This document shows, one piece after another, positions 55,952-64,000 of a DNA stretch of 64,000 nt. The DNA is from Aromatoleum diolicum. GTDB lineage: Bacteria; Pseudomonadota; Gammaproteobacteria; Burkholderiales; Rhodocyclaceae. Location: contig NZ_WTVQ01000009.1 in the NCBI RefSeq assembly GCF_012910955.1, positions 1-64,000 on the forward strand, in the 5' to 3' direction. The position numbers were made by a program, and so were the translations under genes. The stretch's first letter is position 1, and every line of letters begins with the position of its first letter. The notes under the pieces were generated by a model, which saw nothing but the letters and a program-made list of their open reading frames with translations, was not told where the DNA came from and ran no database searches.

Positions 55952-56740
55952 ATGGATCTTGGGCTACGAGACACGGTGGTACTCATTACCGGGGGAAGCA
56001 AGGGCATCGGGCTGGCGTGTGCCCGCGCGTTCGCCGCCGAGGGGGCACGCGTGGCGCTCTCGTCGCGTAGCGCCGACAACCTCGAGCGGGCCGCCGCCAC
56101 GCTGGGCAGCGAAGGCTTCGAGGCCTTCACCGTGGTCGCCGACCTGCGCGACCCGCAGCAGGCTGCCACGATGGTGCAGGCGGTCGAGGCCCGACTGGGG
56201 CCGATCGGCGTGCTCGTCAACTCGGCCGGCGCGGCGCAGCGCACGCCGCCCGCCGAACTCACTGCCGCGCACTGGCATGCCGCGATGGATGCGAAGTATT
56301 TCACCTATGTCCACGCCATGGACGCGGTGCTGCGCGGCATGGCCGATCGCGGCGAAGGCGTGATCATCAACGTCATCGGCATGGGCGGCAAGCTCGCAGC
56401 GCCGACCCACCTGCCCGGCGGCGCGGCCAATGCAGCCTTGATGCTCGCCAGTGCCGGCCTCGCGAATGCCTTTGCACGCAAGGGCATCCGCGTAAATGCC
56501 GTGAACCCCGGTCTGACCGCCACCGACCGCATGCAGCAAGGCCTCGAAGCCGAGGCTCGCCTGGCGGGACGCAGCGCCGATGAAGTCCTCGACGAACGGG
56601 TGCGCGCAATGCCGCTCGGACGCCTCGCGCAACCTGGTGACGTGGCCGACACGGTGGTCTTCCTCGCGTCGAAGCGTGCGAGTTATGTCAGTGGCGCAGT
56701 CGTCTCGATCGACGGCGCAGCGACGCCGATGGTCGTGTAG
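55952..56740 (+). CDS. Atypical short-chain dehydrogenase/reductase lacking catalytic Tyr and Lys
   Basis: A protein of 262 residues with an SDR fold: cofactor motif TGGSKGIG (13-20), NSAG (90-93) and a C-terminal SDGAATPMV-like end. At the catalytic site the expected Ser is Ile142/Gly143, and the YxxxK motif is replaced by G156-x3-N160 (PGGAANAAL). So canonical NAD(P)H catalysis is doubtful, though the cofactor site is intact. Several SDR subgroups share this loss. GGAAGG precedes the ATG. It starts an accessory set with EthD- and AcuI-like genes. Confidence 0.85.
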   Translation: MDLGLRDTVVLITGGSKGIGLACARAFAAEGARVALSSRSADNLERAAATLGSEGFEAFTVVADLRDPQQAATMVQAVEARLGPIGVLVNSAGAAQRTPPAELTAAHWHAAMDAKYFTYVHAMDAVLRGMADRGEGVIINVIGMGGKLAAPTHLPGGAANAALMLASAGLANAFARKGIRVNAVNPGLTATDRMQQGLEAEARLAGRSADEVLDERVRAMPLGRLAQPGDVADTVVFLASKRASYVSGAVVSIDGAATPMVV

Positions 56741-56875
56741 GACGCCGGGGCGACTCGATGTGCGGCGAGCCGGGTCGCCGTCGCTGCGCTATGCTGAATG
56801 GCGCGACTGCAGCGCGCATCGACTATTCACAGGCCCGACGCCCGAGGGGCGCCGCCATACGAGGGACATGCCATC

Positions 56876-57244
56876 ATGATCAAAGTAAGCGTTCTCTACC
56901 TCCATTCTGACGGTTGCCGTTTTGACTTCGGGTATTACTGCAACCGGCACATGCCGATGGTGAAGGAGCGGCTCGGCGACGCGTGCCAGGGCATTGCGGT
57001 CGACCAGGGTATTTCCGGTGACGCTCCGGGCTCGCAGCCGCACTGCATCGCGATGGGGCATCTGTTCTTCGAATCGGTGGACGCGTTCCAGAACGCCTTC
57101 GCGCCGCACGCCGAAGCGATCATGGGCGACATTCCGAACTACACCGACATCCAGCCGGTCATTCAGGTCAGCGAGGTGCTGATCAATGCCCGGCGCAGCG
57201 AGACCGGCCCGTTCCATCTGCACCTGTCGGGTGGCACGGCCTAG
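56876..57244 (+). CDS. EthD-family protein
   Basis: A protein of 122 residues. The EthD ferredoxin-like fold pattern (KVSVLYLHSDG, DFGYYCNRHMPMVKERLG, then SVDAFQNAFAPHAEAIMGDIPNY) is clear. EthD proteins occur with ether or aromatic degradation genes and often have no assigned reaction. It lies 135 bases after the SDR gene, same strand. Confidence 0.88.
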   Translation: MIKVSVLYLHSDGCRFDFGYYCNRHMPMVKERLGDACQGIAVDQGISGDAPGSQPHCIAMGHLFFESVDAFQNAFAPHAEAIMGDIPNYTDIQPVIQVSEVLINARRSETGPFHLHLSGGTA

Positions 57245-57253
57245 GTTGCCAAG

Positions 57254-57276
57254 GGCACCCGGCGACGACGGGTGCC
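57254..57276. terminator. Hairpin between convergent EthD-like and KTSC genes
   Basis: Eight-base stem GGCACCCG / CGGGTGCC with a seven-base loop. No T-run; shared terminator is likely but not proved. Confidence 0.45.
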
Positions 57277-57296
57277 GCACGGCGCGCAAACGTATG

Positions 57297-57515
57297 TCAG
57301 CTCACGCGTTTGCTGGTGAACTCGTCTTCGATGTTGTCGCGGTAGTAGCTCACCGGCGAGCCGCTGGACAGGAAACGGCGGGCGATCTCGTCGCCGACGC
57401 CGCTGTGCTGGATCACTTTTCCGGTGTCGAATTCGATTTCGAGAATGCGGCTGCCGCGGTCGTAGCCCGCCGAACGGATGCCGCCGCGCCGGATCGGTTT
57501 GCGTTCGATCGTCAT
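57297..57515 (-). CDS. Small KTSC-domain protein
   Basis: A protein of 72 residues. The KTSC pattern is [17 protein letters not shown] followed by [10 protein letters not shown]. This small domain is found alone or fused to nucleic-acid enzymes, with unclear function. Start at 57515 is six bases after GGAG; the ATG at 57518 is an alternative. Confidence 0.78.
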   Translation of the reverse strand: MTIERKPIRRGGIRSAGYDRGSRILEIEFDTGKVIQHSGVGDEIARRFLSSGSPVSYYRDNIEDEFTSKRVS

Positions 57516-57709
57516 CATCGCTCCGTCGAGAGAATGGCTGGAACCGACATTCGACTGCAAGCCTGGCGGCGAGTAAAGACCGGCGTGCGCGGCAAGGACA
57601 TGCTGCGCGCCGCTGCCACCATGCCGGCGAAATGACAACAGCGGAGACCTTGGTCGGCGGTCTTTGCATTTACTTGATGGTCAGTCCAACTTCACGGGAG
57701 GAGTACAGC

Positions 57710-58693
57710 ATGTTCAAGGGAATTCTGGTCGAGAAGGACGAGGCGGGCTATCGCGCGACGCTCCGTGACCTCGACGAGGCGCAACTGCCCGAAGGCGACG
57801 TGACGATTCGCGTCGCCTACTCGACGCTGAACTACAAGGACGGGCTGGCGATCACCGGCAAGGGGCCGGTGGTGCGCAAGTTTCCGCTGGTGCCGGGCAT
57901 CGATCTCGCGGGCACGGTGGAGACGTCGAGCCACGCCGACTACCAGGCCGGCGACCTGGTGGTGCTGAACGGCTGGGGCGTCGGCGAAGGGCACTGGGGC
58001 GGGCTGGCGCAGAAGGCGCGGCTCAGGGGCGACTGGCTGGTGCCGCTGCCCACCGCCTTCACGCCGCGCCAGGCGATGGCGATCGGCACCGCCGGCTACA
58101 CCGCGATGCTGTGCGTGCTGGCGTTGGAGCGCCACGGCGTGACGCCGGACAAGGGCGAGATCCTCGTGACCGGCGCCGCCGGCGGGGTCGGCAGCGTCGC
58201 GGTGGCGGTGCTCGCGAAGCTCGGTTTCACGGTGGTCGCAACCACCGGGCGCCCCGAAGAAGCCGATTTCCTGAAGCATCTCGGTGCCGCCGAGGTGCTC
58301 GACCGGGCCCTGTTCTCCAGCCCCGGCAAGCCGCTCGGCAAGGAACGCTGGGCGGGCGCCATCGATGTCGTCGGCAGCCACACGCTCGCCAACGTCTGCG
58401 CGGCGATGAAATACCGCGGGGTGGTCGCGGCCTGCGGGCTTGCCGGCGGCATGGACTTTCCCGCCAGCGTCGCACCTTTCATCCTGCGCGGCGTGACCCT
58501 GGCCGGCGTCGACAGCGTGATGTGTCCGCGCCCGGAACGCCTCGTCGCGTGGCAGCGCCTGGGCACCGATCTGGACATTGCGAAGCTGGACCTGATCACC
58601 AGCGAGATCGCATTGGCCGAGGCGATCCCGACGGCGGCGAAACTGCTCGAAGGCAAGGTGCGCGGGCGCGTCGTGGTGGACGTGAACCGCTGA
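57710..58693 (+). CDS. acuI: Acryloyl-CoA reductase-type quinone oxidoreductase (AcuI/YhdH)
   Basis: A protein of 327 residues, zinc-independent MDR family. [25 protein letters not shown], and the nucleotide motif [11 protein letters not shown] are typical of YhdH/AcuI, which reduces acryloyl-CoA with NADPH and detoxifies acrylate from propionate or DMSP pathways. A GGAGGAG site precedes the ATG. It ends in a hairpin. Confidence 0.9.
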   Translation: MFKGILVEKDEAGYRATLRDLDEAQLPEGDVTIRVAYSTLNYKDGLAITGKGPVVRKFPLVPGIDLAGTVETSSHADYQAGDLVVLNGWGVGEGHWGGLAQKARLRGDWLVPLPTAFTPRQAMAIGTAGYTAMLCVLALERHGVTPDKGEILVTGAAGGVGSVAVAVLAKLGFTVVATTGRPEEADFLKHLGAAEVLDRALFSSPGKPLGKERWAGAIDVVGSHTLANVCAAMKYRGVVAACGLAGGMDFPASVAPFILRGVTLAGVDSVMCPRPERLVAWQRLGTDLDIAKLDLITSEIALAEAIPTAAKLLEGKVRGRVVVDVNR

Positions 58694-58702
58694 GCGGGGA
58701 CA

Positions 58703-58727
58703 CGGGCGGCGATCGATGCGCCGCCCG
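58703..58727 (+). terminator. Hairpin after acuI
   Basis: Nine-base stem CGGGCGGCG / CGCCGCCCG with a seven-base loop, ten bases after the stop; no T-run. The rest of the 188-base gap before yjdM shows no clear gene. Confidence 0.5.
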
Positions 58728-58881
58728 CAACGATCCGGCGGAACATCGCGCGCCTGAATACGCGCCCGGGTTCCGGCCGAATGCGGGCGCCGGTCGGCAG
58801 ATGATCCGCCCACGGTTGCCAAGTCCTCCCCGGCTGATGATACTTCCGACCTTTTGACCCAGCCGCGAGCTGCGAGGAACC

Positions 58882-59223
58882 ATGTCCGCTATCCTGCCCT
58901 GCCCCCAATGCACCCTCGAGAACACTTACCCCGATGGCGCGAACTACGTCTGTGCCGATTGCGGGTTCGAGTGGCCGATGACGGACAACGCGGCAGCCGA
59001 TGACGACGGCGAGTCCGTTGTCAAGGATGCCAACGGCAACGTGCTGCAGAACGGCGACTCGGTCGTGCTGATCAAGGACCTGAAGGTGAAAGGCTCGTCG
59101 ATCACGCTGAAGGTCGGCACCAAGGTCAAGAGCATCCGCCTGGTGGGTGGCGACCACGAGGTGGACTGCAAGATGGACGGCGGCAATTTCATGCTGAAGG
59201 CCTGCTACCTGAAGAAGGCCTGA
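58882..59223 (+). CDS. yjdM: YjdM/PhnA-family zinc-ribbon protein
   Basis: A protein of 113 residues. A CxxC-x13-CxxC zinc ribbon (CPQC, CADCG) opens the protein, followed by the DGDSVVLIKDLKVKGSS and KVKSIRLV strands of the PhnA family. Its role is poorly known; older names tie it to phosphonate use without proof. GAGGAACC precedes the ATG. Confidence 0.9.
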   Translation: MSAILPCPQCTLENTYPDGANYVCADCGFEWPMTDNAAADDDGESVVKDANGNVLQNGDSVVLIKDLKVKGSSITLKVGTKVKSIRLVGGDHEVDCKMDGGNFMLKACYLKKA

Positions 59224-59233
59224 GTCATGGCCG

Positions 59234-59249
59234 GGCGGCACAAGCCGCC
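59234..59249. terminator. Short hairpin between convergent yjdM and gltL
   Basis: Six-base stem GGCGGC / GCCGCC with a four-base loop in a 38-base gap. Probably ends both transcripts weakly. Confidence 0.35.
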
Positions 59250-59261
59250 GCCCGCTACCGC

Positions 59262-59990
<729 letters not shown>

Positions 59991-60009
59991 CGTTCAGGAC
60001 TCCGGAATG

Positions 60010-60690
60010 TCAGCGGATGATGGCGATGTGCGACTGCAACCATTTCACCAGACGCGACAGGGTAAAGCAGATGATGAAATAGACGACCGCCACCGTCGTG
60101 TACATCTCGACCGGGCGCAGGTCGCGCTGGGTGATCTTGTCGGCAGCACCGAAGAAATCGGTGGCGCCGATCGCATACACCAGCGAAACGTCCTGGAACA
60201 GGATGATGGTCTGGGTCAGCAGCACCGGCAGCATGTTGCGGAAGGCCTGCGGCAGCACCACGAAACGCATTGTCTGGCCGTAGGTGAAGCCCATCGCATA
60301 GCCGGCGGCGACCTGCCCGCGTGGCACCGACTGGATGCCCGAGCGCATGATCTCGGAATAATACGCGGCCTCGAAGATGGTGAACGTGAAGTAGGCCGAA
60401 TTCGCAGCGCCGATCGGCATCTGTTTGCCGGTGACCATCTGCAGCACCAGCGGGAGAATCAGGTAGAAGGCGAGGATCACCTGCACCAGCGGCACGCTGC
60501 GGAAGATATTCACGTAGCCGGCGGCGAACCATTGCAGCGGCGTGATCGACGACAGACGCATCAACGCGAGCACGGTGCCGATGAGGATGCCGCCGATCAT
60601 TGCGGTGATCGTGACCTGCAGCGTATAGCGCAGGCCCTGGGCGAGAAAGGCCCAGTTGGCGGTGATGACCGAGAAATCGAAATCGCTCAT
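60010..60690 (-). CDS. gltK: Glutamate/aspartate ABC transporter permease GltK
   Basis: About 226 residues with five membrane helices and the HisM-type EAA loop (AAGYAMGFTYGQTMRFVVLPQA). The GGGAGGG site fits the ATG at 60690; an ATG at 60696 that overlaps the gltJ stop is the alternative. Confidence 0.93.
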   Translation of the reverse strand: MSDFDFSVITANWAFLAQGLRYTLQVTITAMIGGILIGTVLALMRLSSITPLQWFAAGYVNIFRSVPLVQVILAFYLILPLVLQMVTGKQMPIGAANSAYFTFTIFEAAYYSEIMRSGIQSVPRGQVAAGYAMGFTYGQTMRFVVLPQAFRNMLPVLLTQTIILFQDVSLVYAIGATDFFGAADKITQRDLRPVEMYTTVAVVYFIICFTLSRLVKWLQSHIAIIR

Positions 60691-60692
60691 GA

Positions 60693-61430
60693 TCATTTCC
60701 CTCCCTTGCTGCCGACGATCAGCCCGGGCACGCGGGTGCGACTCTCGACGATCGCGAGGATGCGGTTCATGACGAAAGCAAGAAGGAAATACAGCGAGGT
60801 CACGACGATGGTGATCTCGAGCACCTGCGAGGTCTTCTCGATGATCTGCTTGTACTGGAAATACAGTTCAAGAATGCCGACCGCGTAGGTGACGGCGGAG
60901 TTCTTGAAGATGTTCATCGCTTCCGACGTCAGCGCCGGCAGCACGATGCGGTAGGCCATCGGCAGGCGCACGTAGCGGTAAGTCTGCCATTCGGTGAAGC
61001 CCAGCGCGAGTCCGGCAAAGCGCTGGCCGCGCGACAGCGAGTTGATCCCGGCCTTGACCTGCTCGGCGATGCGCGCGGCGGTATACAGGCCGAGGCCGAC
61101 GACTGCGGTGACGATGTAGGGCAGATCCTGCTTCATCCAGTTGCCGATCGTCTCCGGCACCAGCTCGGGCACGACGAAAAACCACATGAAAAGCTGCACG
61201 ATCAGGGGGACGTTGCGGAACACGTCGACGTAGGTGTCGCCGATACCCACCAGCCAGCGATTCGGCGTGGTGCGCATGACGCCGAGCACCGATCCCAGCA
61301 GCAGCGCCACCACGAGCGAGGCGAGCGACACTGCCGTGGTCCAGCCCAGCCCGGACAGCATCCAGTCGTAGTACTTGAGACCGTCGTCGGTCTCCTGGAA
61401 GAAGAACATCCAGTTCCAGTGATAGTCCAT
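60693..61430 (-). CDS. gltJ: Glutamate/aspartate ABC transporter permease GltJ
   Basis: A protein of 245 residues with about five membrane helices and the HisM EAA motif (RGQRFAGLALGFTEWQTYRYVRLPMA). Pairs with GltK as the channel. It follows gltI across 96 bases. Confidence 0.94.
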   Translation of the reverse strand: MDYHWNWMFFFQETDDGLKYYDWMLSGLGWTTAVSLASLVVALLLGSVLGVMRTTPNRWLVGIGDTYVDVFRNVPLIVQLFMWFFVVPELVPETIGNWMKQDLPYIVTAVVGLGLYTAARIAEQVKAGINSLSRGQRFAGLALGFTEWQTYRYVRLPMAYRIVLPALTSEAMNIFKNSAVTYAVGILELYFQYKQIIEKTSQVLEITIVVTSLYFLLAFVMNRILAIVESRTRVPGLIVGSKGGK

Positions 61431-61487
61431 CGCGATCCCCTTTTACGCCACCGGCAAGCAGGCGGCGACGCTGGATGGAAGGAGAAG

Positions 61488-61516
61488 CGGCCGGGCCCGC
61501 TGCGGCTGCCCGGCCG
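61488..61516 (-). promoter_or_regulatory. Intercistronic hairpin between gltI and gltJ
   Basis: Nine-base stem CGGCCGGGC / GCCCGGCCG just after gltI. Such hairpins commonly protect the binding-protein message and lower the permease output; here that is inference. Confidence 0.5.
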
Positions 61517-61526
61517 GGCCGTACGC

Positions 61527-62423
61527 TTACTCGACGCCCTTGTCGGTCGGCGTCTGGAATGCCGCCTTCACCGCCGCGCTCATCGGGAAGTTCAGATTCA
61601 CGTTGCGCGGCGGAACCGGATTCATGAACCACTTGGTGTAGAGCTTTTCGGCTTCGCCGGACTTCATCAGGCCGACCAGGGTCTTGTCGACCAGCGCCTT
61701 GAACGGGGCATCGTCCTTGCGCAGCATCACGCCATAGGGTTCGTCACGCAGCGAGGGGCCGACGATTTCGAAATTGGCCGGATTCTTCGAGCTGGCGATG
61801 AGACCGGCGAGCAGGATGTCGTCCATCACGAAGGCCGCGGCGCGCCCGCTCTCGACCATCAGGAAGGAGTCGGCGTGGTCCTTGCCGTAGATGTTGCGCA
61901 CGTCGATCGTCCTGCCTTTCTCGTTCTGCTTGATGAGCTGGTCCGAGGTCGTGCCGGTAGTGGTCGCGACCGGCTTGCCGGCGAGGTCGCCGATGTCCTT
62001 GATGCCGGACTCCTTGCGCACGGCCATGCGCACGCTGGTGATGAAGTAGGCGACGCTGAAGCCGACCTGCTGCTGGCGCGCCACGCTGTTGGTGGTGGAG
62101 CCGCACTCGAGGTCGATGGTGCCGTTCTGCATCAGCGGGATGCGGTTCTGCGAGGTGACCGCCTGGTAATTGACCTGCAGGTTCGGCAGCTTCAGTTCGG
62201 ACTTGATCGCATCGACGACCTTGCCGCACAGGTCCATTGCGTAGCCGATCGGCTTCTGATTGGCGTCGAGGTAGGAAAACGGTACCGAGGATTCACGATG
62301 GCCGATGGTGATCGCGCCCGAGTCCTTGATCTTCTGCAGCGTGCCGGTGAGCTGAGCGTGGGCAGGGGCGACCAACCCGGCGGCGGTCAGGCACAGGGCG
62401 ATGGCGGTGAGGGTCTTGCGCAT
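61527..62423 (-). CDS. gltI: Glutamate/aspartate periplasmic binding protein
   Basis: A protein of 298 residues. Signal peptide to about residue 23 (APAHA-Q), then the SBP_bac_3 domain: SGAITIGHRESSVPFSYLD, GYAMDLCGKV, IDLECGSTTNS and RDEPYGVMLRKDD match GltI. It captures acidic amino acids. Start at 62423 has TTGGAGA upstream. First gene of the transporter operon. Confidence 0.94.
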   Translation of the reverse strand: MRKTLTAIALCLTAAGLVAPAHAQLTGTLQKIKDSGAITIGHRESSVPFSYLDANQKPIGYAMDLCGKVVDAIKSELKLPNLQVNYQAVTSQNRIPLMQNGTIDLECGSTTNSVARQQQVGFSVAYFITSVRMAVRKESGIKDIGDLAGKPVATTTGTTSDQLIKQNEKGRTIDVRNIYGKDHADSFLMVESGRAAAFVMDDILLAGLIASSKNPANFEIVGPSLRDEPYGVMLRKDDAPFKALVDKTLVGLMKSGEAEKLYTKWFMNPVPPRNVNLNFPMSAAVKAAFQTPTDKGVE

Positions 62424-62733
62424 AAACGGTCTCCAATTGTGTTGGTTCGGGAATGCGGACGGAACGCTTGCCCGATGAGGCAACGGAAGCTGATGCAAGG
62501 TGCCGGCTCCTGTCGCCATCCTAAGACAATGCGGCCATGACAGGTGATGCGGGTTGACCCGCAAGGCCTCGCCGGATGTGCACAAATGCCGCGCGTGGCA
62601 TGGAAACAAGGATGCCGTGCATACGCCGCCCGGCAAGGCGGAGAGCCGACCTTGCAGGTCGCAGGCAACAACTGCGCGGAATTTCTGCCGACCCTCGCGC
62701 CACCTTTCCCCCTATCCACGTCGCATCGTCAGC
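62424..62733. other. Intergenic region upstream of gltI
   Basis: About 310 bases; it should hold the gltI promoter and the tail of the convergent small gene's transcript is not here since that gene also runs left. I looked for a sigma54 site and sigma70 boxes and saw none that convince. No small gene is supported. Confidence 0.4.
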
Positions 62734-63039
62734 TTACTGGCAACACCCGCCACCTGCCCGCTCGGGACGTTCGACGCGCACCGGACGCTCGACGCGGTCG
62801 GGGCGCTCCAGGCGGTCGGCCGCCGCGTCCTTGTCACTGCTGCCCGTATTGCCGGTGCGGAGCCAGTTCCAGAATCCGCCGCCTTCCTTGGACGCATCCT
62901 TGTCCGTCGTTTCAGGGGCGGTCGCCGGCTCGCTCGCAACCGGCCGATCGCCGCGGGGGCGCTGCGGCTGGCCGGTGTCGGCCCAGGTCGGCGGCGCGCA
63001 TGCGAGATACACGAGCACCGCAAAAGTTGAAAGGCGCAT
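62734..63039 (-). CDS. Small secreted protein with ERP-type repeats
   Basis: A protein of 101 residues that I do not recognise. A signal peptide (about 1-20, ending TWA-D) precedes an Arg/Pro/Glu-rich low-complexity chain. The C-terminal part repeats a R-x-E-R-P unit three or four times and ends in GGGCCQ. AAGGAG precedes the ATG. It may be a structural or cell-surface peptide; the message could continue into gltI, 310 bases on. Confidence 0.6.
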   Translation of the reverse strand: MRLSTFAVLVYLACAPPTWADTGQPQRPRGDRPVASEPATAPETTDKDASKEGGGFWNWLRTGNTGSSDKDAAADRLERPDRVERPVRVERPERAGGGCCQ

Positions 63040-63151
63040 GGACGAACTCCTTCGATGGGGAATGTGCTTAAACTATAGTTCAGCAGCGGAGTGACGCCAG
63101 ATGACCCATTGGCGGGCCTTGCGCGGGCGAGTCGGGCATGGAGGATCTGCG
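63040..63151. promoter_or_regulatory. Divergent region upstream of the SIR2-domain gene
   Basis: It holds a perfect ten-base palindrome AACTATAGTT (63071-63080). TATAGT within it could be a -10 for the SIR2 gene; a -35 is not clear. Confidence 0.35.
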
Positions 63152-64000
63152 GTGGCTGAACCCCCTTATGGCGTCATCTGGAACCGGCTCAGGCGCGGCA
63201 AGGTCGTGCCGTTTCTCGGCGCAGGGGCGTCGATGGCGGCGCGGGCGCCCGACACGACCTGGGATCCGGCCAATCCCGCAAGCCTGCCGAGCGGGGCGGA
63301 ACTGTCGCGGCTGCTGGCCGACGAGACACGCTTCCCGTTCTCGCGTCCCGCCGAGACCGACGATCTGGCGACGGTGTCGTCGTATTACTGCGACATGAAC
63401 GGACGCCGTGTGCTGCGCGAGCGCCTGCGCGAATTGCTCAACGGCGACTATCCCTGCGGCGAACTGCACCGCTTCCTCGCCTCGCTCGAGGTGCCGCTGG
63501 TGTTCGTCGTCACCAATTACGACTCCTTGCTGGAAAAGGCCTTCATCGCCGCCAACAAGCCCTATGACCTGGTGATCCATCCGGCCGACCGGCGCGACTA
63601 CGCCAACGCGGTGCTGTGGTGGCCGCATGGCGCCGCGGAGCCGCAGTTCCGCGAACCGAACCGGCTCGAACAGGACATCGACCTCGCCGATACCACGGTC
63701 ATCTACAAGATGCACGGCTCGGTATGCAGCGACAGCGCGCGCTGGGACAACTTCGTCATCACCGAGGACGACTACGTCGACTTCCTGTCGCGCATGACGA
63801 CGCATACCGCGGTGCCCTCGCTGTTCAGTTCCGACTTCCGCGAGAAGAGCTTTTTGTTTCTCGGCTACGGGTTGAAGGACTGGAATCTGCGCGTGGTGCT
63901 GAAGAACCTCGGCCGCGACCAGGCGTCGCGCGAGGACGGCACGGCGGACGACGAGGAGTTGCCGCGCTCGTGGGCGATCCAGCGCAATCCGTCGGAATTC
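63152..64000 (+). CDS. SIR2-domain protein (partial; 3' end off window), possible NADase-type defence effector
   Basis: 283 residues are visible, open at the right edge. The SIR2_2-type domain has a glycine-rich nucleotide motif VPFLGAGAS (about 19-27), the catalytic-type Asn122 in TNYDSLLEKAF and His188 in KMHGS, then FLFLGYGLKDWNLR. Both residues needed for NAD cleavage in SIR2 effectors are kept. GTG at 63152 has GGAGG eight bases upstream; ATG at 63101 is a longer alternative. Proteins with this start often carry a second sensor domain (STAND, WD40 or other) and cut NAD to stop phage growth. The partner part is beyond the window, so the defence role is inference. Confidence 0.8.
   Translation, partial: MAEPPYGVIWNRLRRGKVVPFLGAGASMAARAPDTTWDPANPASLPSGAELSRLLADETRFPFSRPAETDDLATVSSYYCDMNGRRVLRERLRELLNGDYPCGELHRFLASLEVPLVFVVTNYDSLLEKAFIAANKPYDLVIHPADRRDYANAVLWWPHGAAEPQFREPNRLEQDIDLADTTVIYKMHGSVCSDSARWDNFVITEDDYVDFLSRMTTHTAVPSLFSSDFREKSFLFLGYGLKDWNLRVVLKNLGRDQASREDGTADDEELPRSWAIQRNPSEF

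Noticed and set aside
62400-62620. Possible sigma54 promoter upstream of gltI
   Set aside because: TGGCA-like pieces occur but none has the GG-N10-GC spacing in the right direction.

Overview
The window is a GC-rich, gene-dense chromosomal segment. The atpIBEFHAGDC - parB - parA - rsmG - mnmG block, the gatCAB/mre divergence, ubiE-Tim44-ubiJ, a cysteine-poor DksA and a GltI-type transporter suggest a betaproteobacterium, most likely Rhodocyclales (Azoarcus/Thauera/Aromatoleum-like). That placement is inferred from gene order and protein character, not from a search. No rRNA, tRNA, CRISPR array, insertion sequence or prophage was recognised. The content is mostly core chromosome with a few accessory stretches.

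Layout. 1-5091 (minus): an HD-GYP response regulator followed by a very large hybrid histidine kinase cut by the left edge. 5360-7131: an OmpA-like membrane protein, a cytochrome c5-like protein and an orphan secreted cysteine-containing protein. 7404-15438: a complete tetrathionate respiration locus, with sensor ttrS and regulator ttrR on plus, then ttrB-ttrC-ttrA on minus, and a small Gly/Met-rich secreted protein between the two halves. 15571-17936: a UbiB-family kinase-like gene translationally coupled to a helical protein. 18054-21490: rep helicase, a DUF4197 protein and dksA. 21577-25497: a lipoate and envelope operon (dacC-type carboxypeptidase, D-amino-acid transaminase, ybeD, lipB, lipA). 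25605-32284: the rod-shape operon mreB-mreC-mreD-mrdA-rodA-rlpA.

32408-36244 (plus): gatC-gatA-lipoprotein-gatB. 36279-39299: a YafJ-like amidotransferase, a HIT protein and a large conserved protein whose 3' end overlaps phoR tail to tail. 39241-41321 (minus): phoB-phoR with a candidate Pho box. 41483-44218 (plus): DUF971, ubiE, a Tim44-like protein and ubiJ. 44303-51276 (minus): the full F1Fo ATP synthase operon with a good sigma70 promoter and a strong terminator. 51479-55705: parB, parA, rsmG, mnmG. 55952-59223: an accessory group (atypical SDR, EthD-like, KTSC, AcuI-type reductase, YjdM-like). 59262-62423 (minus): a GltIJKL amino-acid importer. 62734-63039: a small secreted ERP-repeat protein. 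63152-end: the 5' part of a SIR2-domain gene with the NADase-type Asn and His residues intact, cut by the right edge.

The most promising lead for an unusual system is the truncated SIR2 gene, a plausible anti-phage NADase whose partner domain or gene lies outside the window. Secondary leads are the uncharacterised secreted protein inside the ttr locus, a lipoprotein lodged inside gatCAB, an SDR lacking its catalytic Tyr/Lys, and the UbiB-coupled helical protein.
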